The notes beneath the pieces are model-generated. The model was given only the letters and a program-made list of their open reading frames with translations, ran no database searches and was not told the origin of the DNA. Shown here one piece after another: positions 47,212 to 58,168 of a stretch of 64,000 nt of DNA (the first letter of the stretch is position 1; each line of letters starts with the position of its first letter). This DNA is from Ampullaceana balthica. Its lineage: Eukaryota; Mollusca; Gastropoda; Lymnaeidae. A program made the translations under genes and the position numbers. The DNA lies in NCBI GenBank assembly GCA_944989445.1, contig CALYLW010000129.1, forward strand, positions 741,001 through 805,000, written 5' to 3'.

Positions 47212-47608
47212 TTCTTTTTATTCTAGTTATAGATTTTACATTTATAAATGCGGCACGAAAAACTAGAAATTCAATTGCTTTAGATGCATCAGAAAATCAT
47301 TAATATTGAACTAGTTACTTTTATTTATACAATCATAAGTTTTTTGGAAAACATGGCTAAATAAAATAAAAACAATATTATCTCCTTTTACAAGTCACCG
47401 AACTGTGCGAGTTTAGGCGAAAAGCATGTGTCTTTATAAAGCATTGCAGTTGTAAAGTAAATAATGGGATGTCCTAACATTATTTTGAAAAATATATAAT
47501 GAAAATGCCCTCCTATCACAAACAGGAAGAAAAATCCCCGACCCAACTAAAGTGTCTAATACCTGTAATATCAAATGGACTGTTTTTACATCAAGCGAGT
47601 GGTTCTAC
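47212..47608. other. Unannotated DNA
   Basis: No recognisable feature. Confidence 0.5.
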
Positions 47609-48033
47609 AAACCAAAGTGTTTAACACATGCGAGGAAACAATTGCCTGTCAAACCAAAGTGTTTAACACATGCAAGGAAACAATTGCCTGTCAAACCAAA
47701 GTGTTTAATACATGCAAGGAAACAATTGCCTGTCAAACCAAAGTGTTTAACACATGCAAGGAAACAATTGCCTGTCAAACCAAAGTGTTTAACACACGCA
47801 AGGAAACAATTGCCTGTCAAACCAAAGTGTTTAACACATGCAAGGAAACAATTGCCTGTCAAACCAAAGTGTTTAACACATGCAAGGAAACAATTGCCTG
47901 TCAAACCAAAGTGTTTAACACATGCAAGGAAACAATTGCCTGTCAAACCAAAGTGTTTAACACATGCAAGGAAACAATTGCCTGTCAAACCAAAGTGTTT
48001 AACACATGCAAGGAAACAATTGCCTGTCAAACC
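47609..48033. repeat. 42-bp minisatellite (10 units)
   Basis: The unit is AACCAAAGTGTTTAACACAT followed by GCAAGGAAACAATTGCCTGTCA. Units differ at only one or two positions. Because 42 is divisible by three and the unit lacks stops in three frames, it gives long open frames on both strands. There is no start context, splice signal or unique extension to support coding. Confidence 0.97.
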
Positions 48034-48968
48034 ATAGCACTGCGTGTAAGGAGAAACCACCAATCTTTATAAAAAAAAATGTTGAAATAAAAACCAACCT
48101 GCGTGGGCCAACTCACCTCTCGGACGTTTGAAACAAAGAGTCTCGATCAATACGGTATTAAGGTAGAATGACGTACGTGGGACCACGGCTCAAATTTTAT
48201 CACGTAATTTTTGCGCACGGATCAAAGTCATTAAAAAACAAAAACAGCATTTCACAAAGTGCATCCTGGATCAGTGGTGTCGAACGTTGTTGTTCTTCTC
48301 CGGTATCTCTTGATTAAACCATTTCAATTACCAATAACCACTGCAACCCGCACATCAATACTCTTTTGAAATCAAGCCTCACAGCTTCTCATAAATAAAC
48401 ATTTTTTCCCCTTCTGTTCTCCTCTTTAACAACAGAAATATTCCGTATATCCCGCGTATCCACATGGCTCGTGTGTCACAGGATGAGGATCGCTGCTCCA
48501 GATTAATTAACATCCCACAACTACCACCTTGTCGGTGTATGTGGCTTGTGTGTGCGTGGATGTGTCTGTGCGCGTGCGCGCGCTGGTGAGTGCTTTTGTG
48601 ATGGAGAGTAAGGTTCCGGGAATTTCCTGAATTGCTCCCTTTGAACGTATCCTTTGTTTTAAAATTTATTGACCGTTTTAAAACGTCAATTTCTCTCTTT
48701 ACTAGCGCCATGGTGTGGTCCTAACAGCAATTGCCGTTGTTTAAGCTATTGACACATGACCGCCTGTGGCAACAGTATCAAGAATAAAAGGCTTGGTGCA
48801 TTTGAGTTGCTTGTCTTTGGAAGCTGGCATGAACGTTTTTTAAGCTTGATACTGTGCAGCCCTTGTATTAGCTTTAATTGACTGGTGGTATTGACATCAT
48901 TAGAATTTTAAAGACAATATTAAAGAAAAAAGTCGAGGGTTTGTAACAGTCTGACAATTTTGTCCTAT
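48034..48968. other. Unannotated DNA with a GT-rich patch
   Basis: 48535-48590 is GT/GC-rich. An open minus-strand frame (48379-48711) crosses it and has a His-rich stretch from the GT tract. It matches nothing I know. Confidence 0.5.
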
Positions 48969-49612
48969 GTCTATGGCGGATTTGCTGAACTGGCTTAAGC
49001 CAGGAGCCCCCGATGATTTAGGGGCCCCCGATGATTTAGGGGCCCCAAACTTAGTATATTTTATAATAAAGGTGGACAAATGTTTGCAAGAATCCCTGAA
49101 AATATCATAAATTAAATAAATTAATAAAATCTTATCTATTAATCTGATCGCAATTCGGACCCATTTGTCTTAGCAATCGAAAAACCTGATTTGATAGGCT
49201 CAATAAGAGAAAATATTCAAGAATATTGTTTACTTTAAAAAAAATTTACAATTTCCGTCAAGCTCTCCTGGTCTATGGAAATACGAAAGCTTGTGGTGCA
49301 AGCGATGTAGGGATCTATTACCAGTGGTGGATTCTTTTTTAAAATTCTTTATTTTAATTTGTCTTTTCACACTCAATTTTAGGATACCGGCAAACAGTAA
49401 TTTCTTCGTGTTCGTTTTGTTAATCTTTTTTGCTGGGAAGGCCGATCCCGTAGTACAGATAAAATATGAGCAATGAACCAATGCACTATTTAGTTACAAG
49501 TTACAGTCTTATATTAGCTGCTAGCAATCATTTTATTTAAAGGGACGTTGGCTGGATGGGGCCCCAGTTGGAATTGCAGCCAGTGGACCCGTGCAGTTTT
49601 AATCCACCCCGG
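48969..49612 (+). mobile_element. Repeat R, uninterrupted copy
   Basis: From CTATGGCGGATTTGCTGAAC to TTTTAATCCACCCC. The same blocks, in the same order, are found on the minus strand between 55299 and 51933, where they are separated by insertions. The inverted ends (GGCGGATT type) suggest a hAT-like non-autonomous element, but no clean target duplication is seen here. At 49258-49335 there is a worn tRNA-like segment that is clearer in the other copy. The GGGGCCCCCGATGATTTA motif is duplicated near 49010-49045. Confidence 0.75.
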
Positions 49613-50283
49613 ATTTCACCCATGAAGAATTTTTATCCTTTTTAATACGAAATTTGTAAATTTTAAAATTTAAATAATGTTTTAGTTACCCATTTGGCTG
49701 TAGAGAAATTTTCATTTAGCCCGTAGAAAATCATCAGTTAGAATTTCAAGCACTTTCAAAATAAATGTACCTAAAATAAAGATAACAAAATCTTAAGTAT
49801 ACGAGAAGGGAGGGGGGCGGAGGCTCAAGTTATTGATGGGGTAAACACGTCATCTTCACGGCTCAGTAATAAAATCTTGAGTATGCCATCAGGGACTCCC
49901 GTGATTTATGCGGTTACCACGTCATATCCAGGGCCTACCATTTCTCACCCCTTCACGTTAAAGTTTTAACAAAATAATCTACGTATTAAATATTTATGGA
50001 AATGACCAGAGTTAATCACCCTGCCGTTTAATGAGCACTTGTAGGTATACTGAGATCATCATTTGGTACAGTTCTATTAAATAGCTTGAGTACATTGCTT
50101 TCTAAAAAAAATGAAGATTTAATAGCCAATTTTTTTGATGTTTTGGTGCGTTTACATTCTCGTACATTAATTTTATAGAACTCCTGAATCTGTTAATTTA
50201 TAAGTTGAAACCGGTCCTACACTGGACTCTGGAGTAAAGATTATTTTATCGGTTAGAATTTATAACGTTACATTTTTTTCGCT
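49613..50283. other. Unannotated DNA
   Basis: No recognisable feature. Confidence 0.5.
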
Positions 50284-50569
50284 TGTCTGTCTTATCTATA
50301 CGACGCTTCTTCTATACAGAAGATTATTGCGTCCACAGACCATGACGGATGGTCTGTTGGCAAGTGATGCAGCGTGCACAGGCCACGGCTATGAGGGTTC
50401 CACGCATTACCCTTTATTTCCCCAACTATTGTTAGATACCCATTCGGAGCTGGGTGGACTCAGTGACGCCCTAGGCCCCTGGAACAAATCCTTACCTTAA
50501 CATGGACTTGAACCCGTGACCATCGGTACGCCAGCCGAGCGCGCATGCCACTCGATCACCGTGCTTACA
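50284..50569 (-). mobile_element. tRNA-derived SINE, full-length copy
   Basis: Minus strand: A-box region TGATCGAGTGGCATGCGCGC, then GGCTGGCGTACCGATGGTCA and the B-box GGGTTCAAGTCC (50504-50515). A body of about 180 bp follows, and then the 3' part ATCTTCTGTATAGAAGAAGC with a GATAAGACAGACA-like tail. The head and 3' part match the deleted copy at 5663-5770. Confidence 0.85.
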
Positions 50570-51078
50570 ATTTAAAACAAAATAAAACACACACTTAAAA
50601 TCATCCCCCATACCGTTTTTTCCACCAGACCAAGCGCGACGCATAAAAGTCAATGTTTAAGTATTTTTTAAAAAATCCTTTATAGATATTGGTTGGACTC
50701 TCTTTAAAATGTTATTGACATCTTAAGGTTTTTTTAAATTAACAATAAAAACGATTTTTTATGATTCCCCAATAATAAGGCCTTGTTGTAGGCGGGAGAC
50801 GGAGTGTAAATTAAACAAACCGAGCCACTTTCCAGAGAAAGGTCAACTCGGGTCAACAGGCGGCCCCAGACAATTTTTTTTATTTCTAATAAGCAGATGA
50901 TTACCTCTTGAGAACCGGCTAACCAGAAGCAATCAGGTGATTTATTGGTGGTACCCGGAGCAATAATGGCCGCCCGCTTAGGAATATTGGCCTTTTGGAC
51001 TGATGAATCTGTTTGTCGCTGAAATATTTTATTAGGGAATTAGACATTTTGGATTTTAAAATTGATTGTCCACTATTG
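50570..51078. other. Unannotated DNA
   Basis: No recognisable feature. Confidence 0.5.
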
Positions 51079-51270
51079 AAACTGTCCTGATATTTATTGA
51101 CAACAATTTAAACTGTCCCGATATTTCTTGATAACAATTTAAACTGTCCTGATATTCCTTGATAACAATTTAAACTGTCCCGGTATTCATTGACAACAAT
51201 TTAAACTGTCCTGATATTCATTGACAACTATTTAAACTGTCCTGATATTCATTGACAACTATTTAAACTA
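51079..51270. repeat. 31-bp minisatellite (6 units)
   Basis: The unit is AACTGTCCTGATATTCATTG followed by ACAACTATTTA. Units differ at a few positions. Confidence 0.93.
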
Positions 51271-51932
51271 TAAAGAAACCAATTGTCCGCATTAAAAATG
51301 TCGTGACATTCATTAACTTGGAATCATTTGATAGGGATTTGGTGATCTGAAATAACAAATAATTATTCCATCGCGAGTCAATGTAATACAATCACACTGT
51401 TCAAAATATGGTCAATACCTTTCTTTAAAATCATATGCATTCGTCACGGTAAACAAATAATATTTAGTGACCAAATTATCGAATTTTTGTTATGGAATCA
51501 AAATAACAGTGTAATATTTATCATTTTTGTAAGATCCTTGTCTATTTACTATTTATTTAAATTACGTCTCCTGAAATTCGTTATTTATTTATTCGAAATT
51601 TATTGTGTATCTTTTTGGATGGGGCAGCTTGGAATCGTAGATTCATTTTTCATTTACAAAACGAGCAATGCATTTAAAATTGGGAGACCACCTGGCACAC
51701 AAGCAATGATGAATAATATTTTTGCATTTCAAAATATATTTCAAATCTTAGTGTTGAAACAATAAATATCACACAAAATTACTTAAAATTTCAATTTTTA
51801 AAAAAATTCTATCGACATCTTCCATTGATACATGTATCGTTGTAGGTCTCCCAAATCGTGTACTTGTGTTGCACTCAGGACCATTTTTATACTTTCTGTG
51901 TTTAATCTGTACTATACTTTGTCAATTAGGTT
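51271..51932. other. Unannotated DNA
   Basis: No recognisable feature. The open frame at 51487-51765 is AT-rich and matches no family I know. Confidence 0.5.
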
Positions 51933-52132
51933 CAGGGGCGGATTAAGACTGCACCGGGTCCCTGGCTGCAATTCAAACTGGGGCCCTATCCAGCCAGCGT
52001 CCCTTTAAATAAAATGATTGCTAGCAGCTAATATAAGACTGTAACTTGTAACTAAATAGTTCATCGGTTCCTTTAACATACTTTGTCTGTACTACGGGAT
52101 CGGCCTTCCCAGCCAAAGATTATTCATGAATA

Positions 52133-53620
52133 AATAAAGGTAAAAAATGATTTTTAAAAACCACGTTTTTACAAGTGGACTAAAAAGAAGAAAATAATTT
52201 AAAACTTGTAAGTTCAAGTAGTCTACTTCGATTTAATATGACTAAAAAGTGGGGTGGGCGCTTATGATGTTTAACATAAGCGGTTCACTCATTCTCTCAC
52301 TTATAGATCTCCTTTTGCCTTCTAAATTAGAAATCTTTAATTTCTATACCAAACACTCGCCCCACGTTTTTAGTCATATTAAATCGAAGTACTTGAACTT
52401 ACAAGTTTTAAATTATTTTCTTCTTTTTAGTCCACTTGTAAAAACGTGGTTTTTAAAAATCATTTCTTTATTTATTTTTTTCTTTTTAGTCCACTAATAA
52501 AAACTTCGTTTTTAACAATATTTTTTTACCTCTATTTATTTTACCAAACTCCTCACAAGCGCCCGCCCAACGTTTTAAAAACATTGTGATGTGGTCACGG
52601 GGGGAACTCACGGATGTCAACAAAAGCCGACGGTACATATTCTTATATATATACTATACATAAACTAAAACGTTCAATAATTAAATAGCGGTACATTCGA
52701 TCGATCTGAAATTTTAATACAATGCATTGTCATCCAAGATCTATCTGTGGTAAAATTTTCAGATCGTCTAGGACCATCAAATGTGGTTCAATTTTACGTT
52801 GGCATATTTGAAAAAATCTTGGACAAACCAACAAACAATGCCACTGGAACGAAAGCGAGTTAATAAAAACGTGGTAAATAAATAGAAGTAAAAAAAAAGA
52901 TTTTTAAAAACCACGTTTTTATAAGCGGACTAAAAAGAAGAAAATAATTTAAAACTTATTAGTTCAAGTACTTCGATTTAATATGACTATAAACGTGGGG
53001 CGGGCGCTTATGAGGTTTAACATATGCGGTTCACTCATTCTCTCACTTTTAGATCTCTCTTTTGCCTTCTAAATTAGAAATCTTTAATTTTTATACCAAA
53101 CACCCACCCCACGTTTTTAGTCATATTAAATCGAAGTACTTGAACTAATAAGTTTTAAATTATTTTCTTCTTTTTAGTCCGCTTATAAAAACGTGGTTTT
53201 TAAAAATCTTTTTTTTTACTTTTATTTATTTTATTCTTTTTAGTCCACTTATAACAACCTGGTTTTTAAAAATCTTTTTTTTACCTCTATTTATTTTACC
53301 AAACACCTCACAAGCGCCCGCCCAACGTTTTAAAAACATTGCGATGTGGTCACGGGGCGAACTCACAGATGTCAACAAAAGCCGACGGTACAGATGCTTT
53401 TATATAGACTATAGATAAACTTAAAAGTTCAATAATTTAATAACGGTACATTTGATCGATCTGAAATTTTGATACAATGCATTGTCATTCAAGATTTATC
53501 TGTGGTAAAATTTTCAGATCTCTAGGACCATCAGAAATGGTTCAATTTTACGTTGGCGGATTTGAAAAAATCTTGGACAATGGCCAACGAAAGCGAGTTA
53601 ATAAAAACGTGGTAAATAAA
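52133..53620 (-). mobile_element. Two tandem core-head/hairpin units (about 740 bp each)
   Basis: Units at 52133-52872 and 52873-53620 both start with AATAAAT(A)GAAGTAAAA-like sequence. Each has a long hairpin (arms in the second: 52873-53003 and 53108-53235) and then an intermediate segment with CAAGCGCCCGCCCAACG. The core head TCGATCGATCTGAAATTTT (plus orientation) and GCGAGTTAATAAAAACGTGG follow. The end of one unit is the start of the next. They directly join the core-head element at 53626. Confidence 0.9.
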
Positions 53621-53625
53621 ACAAA

Positions 53626-54180
53626 CCCGTAAAAACAAAGTTTTTGACTATAAATCCCTTATATATGAGACATAACTAACAGTATTGATTATTTTCAAAC
53701 ATTTACAGACTGAATCTGTCTTAACTCAACTTTGCATCATAACCCTAGTGGGGGGGAGGGGTGGGTGGGGGGAGAGGGGAAAAGTCTGGTCACCGATTCG
53801 CTTGACCGAGCTCAGAGTGACACGTAAAATGTAAACAAAAGCACCCCGTCGCTTCGTTGGGTCGCCTCAATGCGTCAGCTCAAAATTTCACGTGGGAAAA
53901 AAACAACAAACCGTGAATTTAAATTACATACCTCATATAAGGATAAACTAAAAATGCACTAATTTAATTACGGTACGTTCGATCGATCTGAAATTTGGCT
54001 ACGATGCATTGTTAGGTCAGACGGGTCAGTGTGCCAAATTTCAGCTCGATCGAATCACGGGAAGTGGGTCATTTTCGACTTTTGTTTTTCCGCCCGCCCA
54101 TGAGATGATGAGATGATGAGATGATGAGAGAGATGATGAGATGACGACAGAGACGGCCGCGAAGTTAATATAAGGGATTT
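53626..54180 (-). mobile_element. Core-head element, AAATCCCTTATA type (minus)
   Basis: Minus strand: starts AAATCCCTTATATTAACTTC at 54180. It contains GAGCTGAAATTTGGCACACT, CAAATTTCAGATCGATCGAA and TTTTTAGTTTATCC and ends ATATAAGGGATTTATAGTCA. It includes a short GATGAGATGATGAGA tract near its start. Closely related to 19983 and 61238. It forms one continuous insertion with the two hairpin units to its left. Confidence 0.9.
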
Positions 54181-54507
54181 AAAAATGGAATGTGAAGAAA
54201 AAACTGTTAGCCGGTATCCTAATATTGAGTGTAAAAATACAATTTTAAAAAAAAATTAAAATATGTTCCCACGCCGGGAATCGATCGCGTAACCGCTTGC
54301 ACGGCATAGCGACTTTCTACCTCAAGACCAAACGAGCCTGATGAAAATGGTGAAGTTTAAAAATATAAACAATAATCTTTAATATTTTCTCTTAGTGAAC
54401 CTATAAAATTTAAAGTTTAAAATTTTTTAAAATTTATTTAATGTATGATATTTTCAGGAATTCATGCAAACATTTGTCCATCTTTCTTATAAAATATACT
54501 AAATTTG

Positions 54508-55226
54508 AGACTTCCGGTTGTTCAAAATGGCGGAACCTAAATTTCTCTGCTGTCATTAAAAGACAAAAACAATCAAGCGCTGGAGAAATAAACAACATAC
54601 AAATGCAAATTAAGGAAATTAAAGTTTTCAAGGAACTGATCTTCGAAATGAATTCCTTCAATACTCGTCTGGTTGTATTTTACTTGGTTTTGTCATTTTG
54701 TGGCTGTTAATACTATTAATATTAATCCGGAAGTTGTCTCACAGCTCTCACCAGTGGCTCATAGAAACTGCAACGTGCGCAGTAGCCACACCCCGGGCAA
54801 CGGCTTCGACTGGCTTGCTAAACCTGGTGAGGGTAGCCGACGGGTCTCAAACCCTCGGTGATCTAGATATGTCTATCTATGCACGTGAAGACTGGATTCG
54901 GTGGACAGAGCGGAGGAACCACTAGTTGGTCAACGGTCAAAAAGGCGAATCTCAGCAAAGCGTTGTGGAACGCTCAGGGCATGACAAGACACACAGGACA
55001 TCATGGCCATCCACTGCACCCGTTTCCATCACCAGCCGTCTCGACTTAGTCCTGCCGCTGGATAAGATGGCCTCGGGCGAGAGAGTGAGATCGACGAATT
55101 GCGCAACTCCTTCTCACTTAAATCCAAATCACCGCGCAAGTCACTTTTGTCATCCATCCCATACCAGCGGTCTACAACCCTCGGATGACTAGAGTGGTCC
55201 TCGTCGTATCGACGGACGAACGAACA
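54508..55226 (+). mobile_element. 719-bp non-autonomous retroposon with 10-bp target duplication
   Basis: ACTAAATTTG is duplicated exactly at 54498-54507 and 55227-55236. The uninterrupted relative at 48969 shows this site empty. The first 30 bp carry CTTCCGG (ETS-like) and CAAAATGGCGG (YY1-like), a combination seen in TATA-less internal promoters. The 3' 51 bp (55174-55224) are identical to the 3' end of the LINE fragment at 10113-10163. No reverse transcriptase is encoded. Either a LINE with a large internal deletion or a separate element that borrows the LINE tail. Confidence 0.85.
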
Positions 55227-55307
55227 ACTAAATTTGGGGGCCCCTAATCATCGGGGGCCCCTTGCTTTAGCCCGTTCAGCCCCCCCTAATCCACCATAGA
55301 TTAGGCA

Positions 55308-56599
55308 GGTTAATAGAACTTCTTCAACCTGCAGTTATCTAACATTTGAAAAACGTTTTGTCTATATTTTAACGTCTAAGTTTAGTTTAGTTTTTACTCT
55401 CTGTTGACTATTTTAATGTTGAACATTTTCTTCCAGAGGAGGACATAGTTTATTTTCTTCCTTTTTTGGATGGGGTTTTTCCACCACGCCTTGTTTTATA
55501 TTTTTCTTATTGCTTCTTTATACGTATCACTTAATTACTCCAAATTTTGTGTTCGGCACTTGGTGTAACTATTGAAATGTTTTTATAACAGCATGATTGA
55601 AACCGTTACGTCAAAAATGTACGAATACGAACGACTTAATGACCCCAGAGAGTCACTTTTACAGCATTTCATGTCAAAACTAGCAGATAATCTGCACCCG
55701 TACTTACCTTAAATATAACAATTTCAGTATTATAATTTACTCTTCAAGTTTATTTAGGGCCTTTTGCTCACTTTTATAACACATATTTTTTTCAAGTTTG
55801 GTAACGATGAAATCATTAATTTCATATAGTTGAAAATTTGCGTGCTTGTTTGTTCGTATGGATCGATGTATTTTGAACAGTCACGTGGAGCACATATCCA
55901 TAATTATCTACATCAAAAACTGGGAAGAATGGAGGTTGAATACTTTTTATAAGCCCAAAAGTTTTAATGTGCATTAAATTTCGCCTTAATAAGCTTAATA
56001 TATTTTTATGTTTCCACAAATTGTTCGTATTTTACTCATCATATCAGATCGAATTATTTCATAAAATTATATCAAATTGTCAGCCTAATGTTGAAAGTTC
56101 AGCGTTTCTTTAACTCAATCAAAATATCACTCTTACAGCTTTGGGCCAACTGACTGGCATCCATTAAACAAAAATAAAAAAATACTAGCTTTAATGGCGT
56201 CCTGCCTTCTATATTATAAAACTTTAGGTTACCCATTAGCTTCGGCTATTTTTAGTTTGGGAGACTTCCATTTTATTCTTTAACGTTAGAAAATTATTTT
56301 ATTTTGTTCATGTCAAATTTCCCAGCTCTGCTCGTCTATTACAAACAAATTATTTAAGATCTGTCATTTTGTCCCTTCTTTTAAAAAAAGATACCGGTAT
56401 ATATTTTTTTAAAGATTTGTCCAAGGATTAACTTATTTTATTCATTTTTTAACAGACAATGGTACGAATTTTCAAAAATTAAACTCATAAATTATTGTTT
56501 TAAAGTTGTATTTTATACTTTACCAAAGTATTTGAAACAGAACTTTACATACTGATTGATTACATACGTACACATTAATTATCATTTTAGATTAGCTGT
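55308..56599. other. Unannotated AT-rich DNA
   Basis: No gene or repeat recognised. Confidence 0.5.
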
Positions 56600-58168
56600 T
56601 ACAGTAACTTGTAGTTATATTTATTTGGTTGGCTTGGTTGGCTTTCCTTATGTCTCGTGAGACGACGGAAGTTTCTGTGCTCCTATAGGATCCTCGCGCA
56701 TGGCCCTGCAGCTTCTGTTGTGGCTGTACAATGTACAAGCCCACTCGCGAATGGCAGCCTTTGCCGCATTTCTGGCACTGAAAGGCAGCACCTGTGTTTG
56801 TCTGATTAGCTCTCCTTTTCCTCTTTTGGCGGTCCTCGTCTGCGACCTGCCGCAGGTCTCTTTCTCCTGCTTCTAAACCGGCAGTCAAAGACTGTCTCCA
56901 TCTGTGTCTGTCCCCAGCGAGTTCCTCCCAGCCATTTATGTTGATGCCAATAGCTTTGAGGTCTCTCTTGCAGAAATCTTTGAAACGGAGGTGAGGCCGG
57001 CCTGCAGTCATCTTTCCTTTGGCTAGCTCAGAGTAGAGGATGTCCTTTGGGATTCTGCCATCCTCCAATCCTCATGTCCCAACCATATGAGCCGACGCTG
57101 GCGGAGAAGAGTTGTCATACTTTGTATATTTGCCTGTTGTAGCACCTCATTGTTGGTGACATGGTCCTGCCAGGCAATTCCCAGGATGCGCCGGAGACAG
57201 CGCATGTGGAAAGCACTCAATCTCCTTTCGTGCCTGGAGTATAGGGTCCAGGATTCACTGGCATAAAGGAGGGTGCTTAGCACACATGCTCGGTACACGG
57301 CAATTTTGATTCTGATGGTCAACGTTTTGTTGTTCCAGACTCTTTTTGAGAGCCTGGCCAGAGTTGTGGAAGCCTTGCCAATCCTTATGTCTAGGTCGGA
57401 ATCAAGGGACAGGTTGTTTGTGATGCTGGAGCCAAGGTATGGAAAGTGATCCACGGCCTCAAGTTGGCAACCATTCATGGTGATGTTGGGTGGATCAGCA
57501 TCCTGGGCCATCATGTTAGTCTTTGTGAGGCTGATGGTTAGGCCAAAGTCGCTGGTGGCCTTGGCAAAGCGGTCCATTAGGCTTTGCAAATCTGCTTCAT
57601 TGTGGGTAGCTATGGCAGCATCATCCGCAAAAAGCATGTCCCTAATGTCTGTTTCACGTATCTTCCTCCTTGATTTCAGCCTGGCCAGATTGAATAGTTT
57701 GCCATCAGAACGGGTGTGTAGGTAGATCCCCTCGGTTGAGATTCCAAATGCATGTCTTAAGAGACAGGCAAAAAAGATGCCAAAGAGTGTCGGGGCGAGG
57801 ACGCAGCCCTTTTTGACTCCGCTGAGGATATCAAATGGAGGGGAAGTTGATCCGTCATACTGCACCGTGCCTTTCATACCATCGTGGAATGACTGTATGA
57901 TGTTGAGCAGTTTTGGTGGACAGCCAACTTTTGCCAAGACTGTAAACAGACCATCTCTGCTGACCAGGTCAAAAGCCTTTGTTAAGTCAATGAAAGCCAG
58001 GTAGAGGGGCATGTGTTGCTCTCGGCACTTTTCTTGAAATTGTCTTAGAGAAAAGATCATGTCGATTGTTGACCTTTCTGCCCGGAAGCCGCACTGTGAT
58101 TCAGGATATACTCTCTCAGCAAGTCTTTGCAGTTTCTTTAGAACAACGCGTGCAAAGACCTTACCCAC
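56600..58168 (-). pseudogene. LINE reverse transcriptase, best-preserved copy (5'-truncated)
   Basis: From 58168 leftwards: GKVFARVVLKKLQRLAERVY; FRAERSTIDMIFSLRQ; LYLAFIDLTKAFDLVSRDGL; GVKKGCVLAPTLFGIFFACL; MLFADDAAIATH with the catalytic FADD intact; GLTISLTKTNMMAQD; FPYLGSSI; ASESWTLYSRHERRLSAF; RRLIWLGH. A small deletion near 57060 shifts the frame. It resumes with EDGRIPKDILYSELAKGK, DFCKRDLKAIG and a finger start CQKCGKGCHSRVGLY at about 56740-56785, then a short insertion spoils the last Cys/His. The 3' tail has AAGCCAACC tandem repeats (56630-56650). The endonuclease region is missing. Same family as 8180-9548. Confidence 0.95.

Larger units (their letters stand above)
51933..55299 (-). 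mobile_element. Repeat R, copy split by two insertions
   Basis: Minus-strand blocks correspond to 48969-49612: 55299-55237, then 54507-54190, then 52125-51933. The two gaps are insertions at 54508-55226 and 52133-54180. The flanks ATTAGGTT (51925-51932) and ATTAGGCA (55300-55307) agree at 6 of 8 bases, consistent with an old hAT-type duplication. At 54333-54262 (minus) the sequence GGCTCGTTTGGTCTTGAGGT, GTGCAAGCGGTTACGCGATC, GATTCCCGGCG resembles a tRNA-Pro-like SINE head. Confidence 0.8.

Noticed and set aside
47552..48072. Three overlapping 150-165-residue open frames resembling a repeat protein, and a CRISPR-like regular array
   Set aside because: The 42-bp units are contiguous with no spacers, so it is not CRISPR. 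The frames are open only because 42 is divisible by three and the unit has no stops.
48379..48711. 110-residue minus-strand frame starting with a reasonable ATG
   Set aside because: Its distinctive His-rich part is a translation of a GT tract; no signal, domain or splice context.
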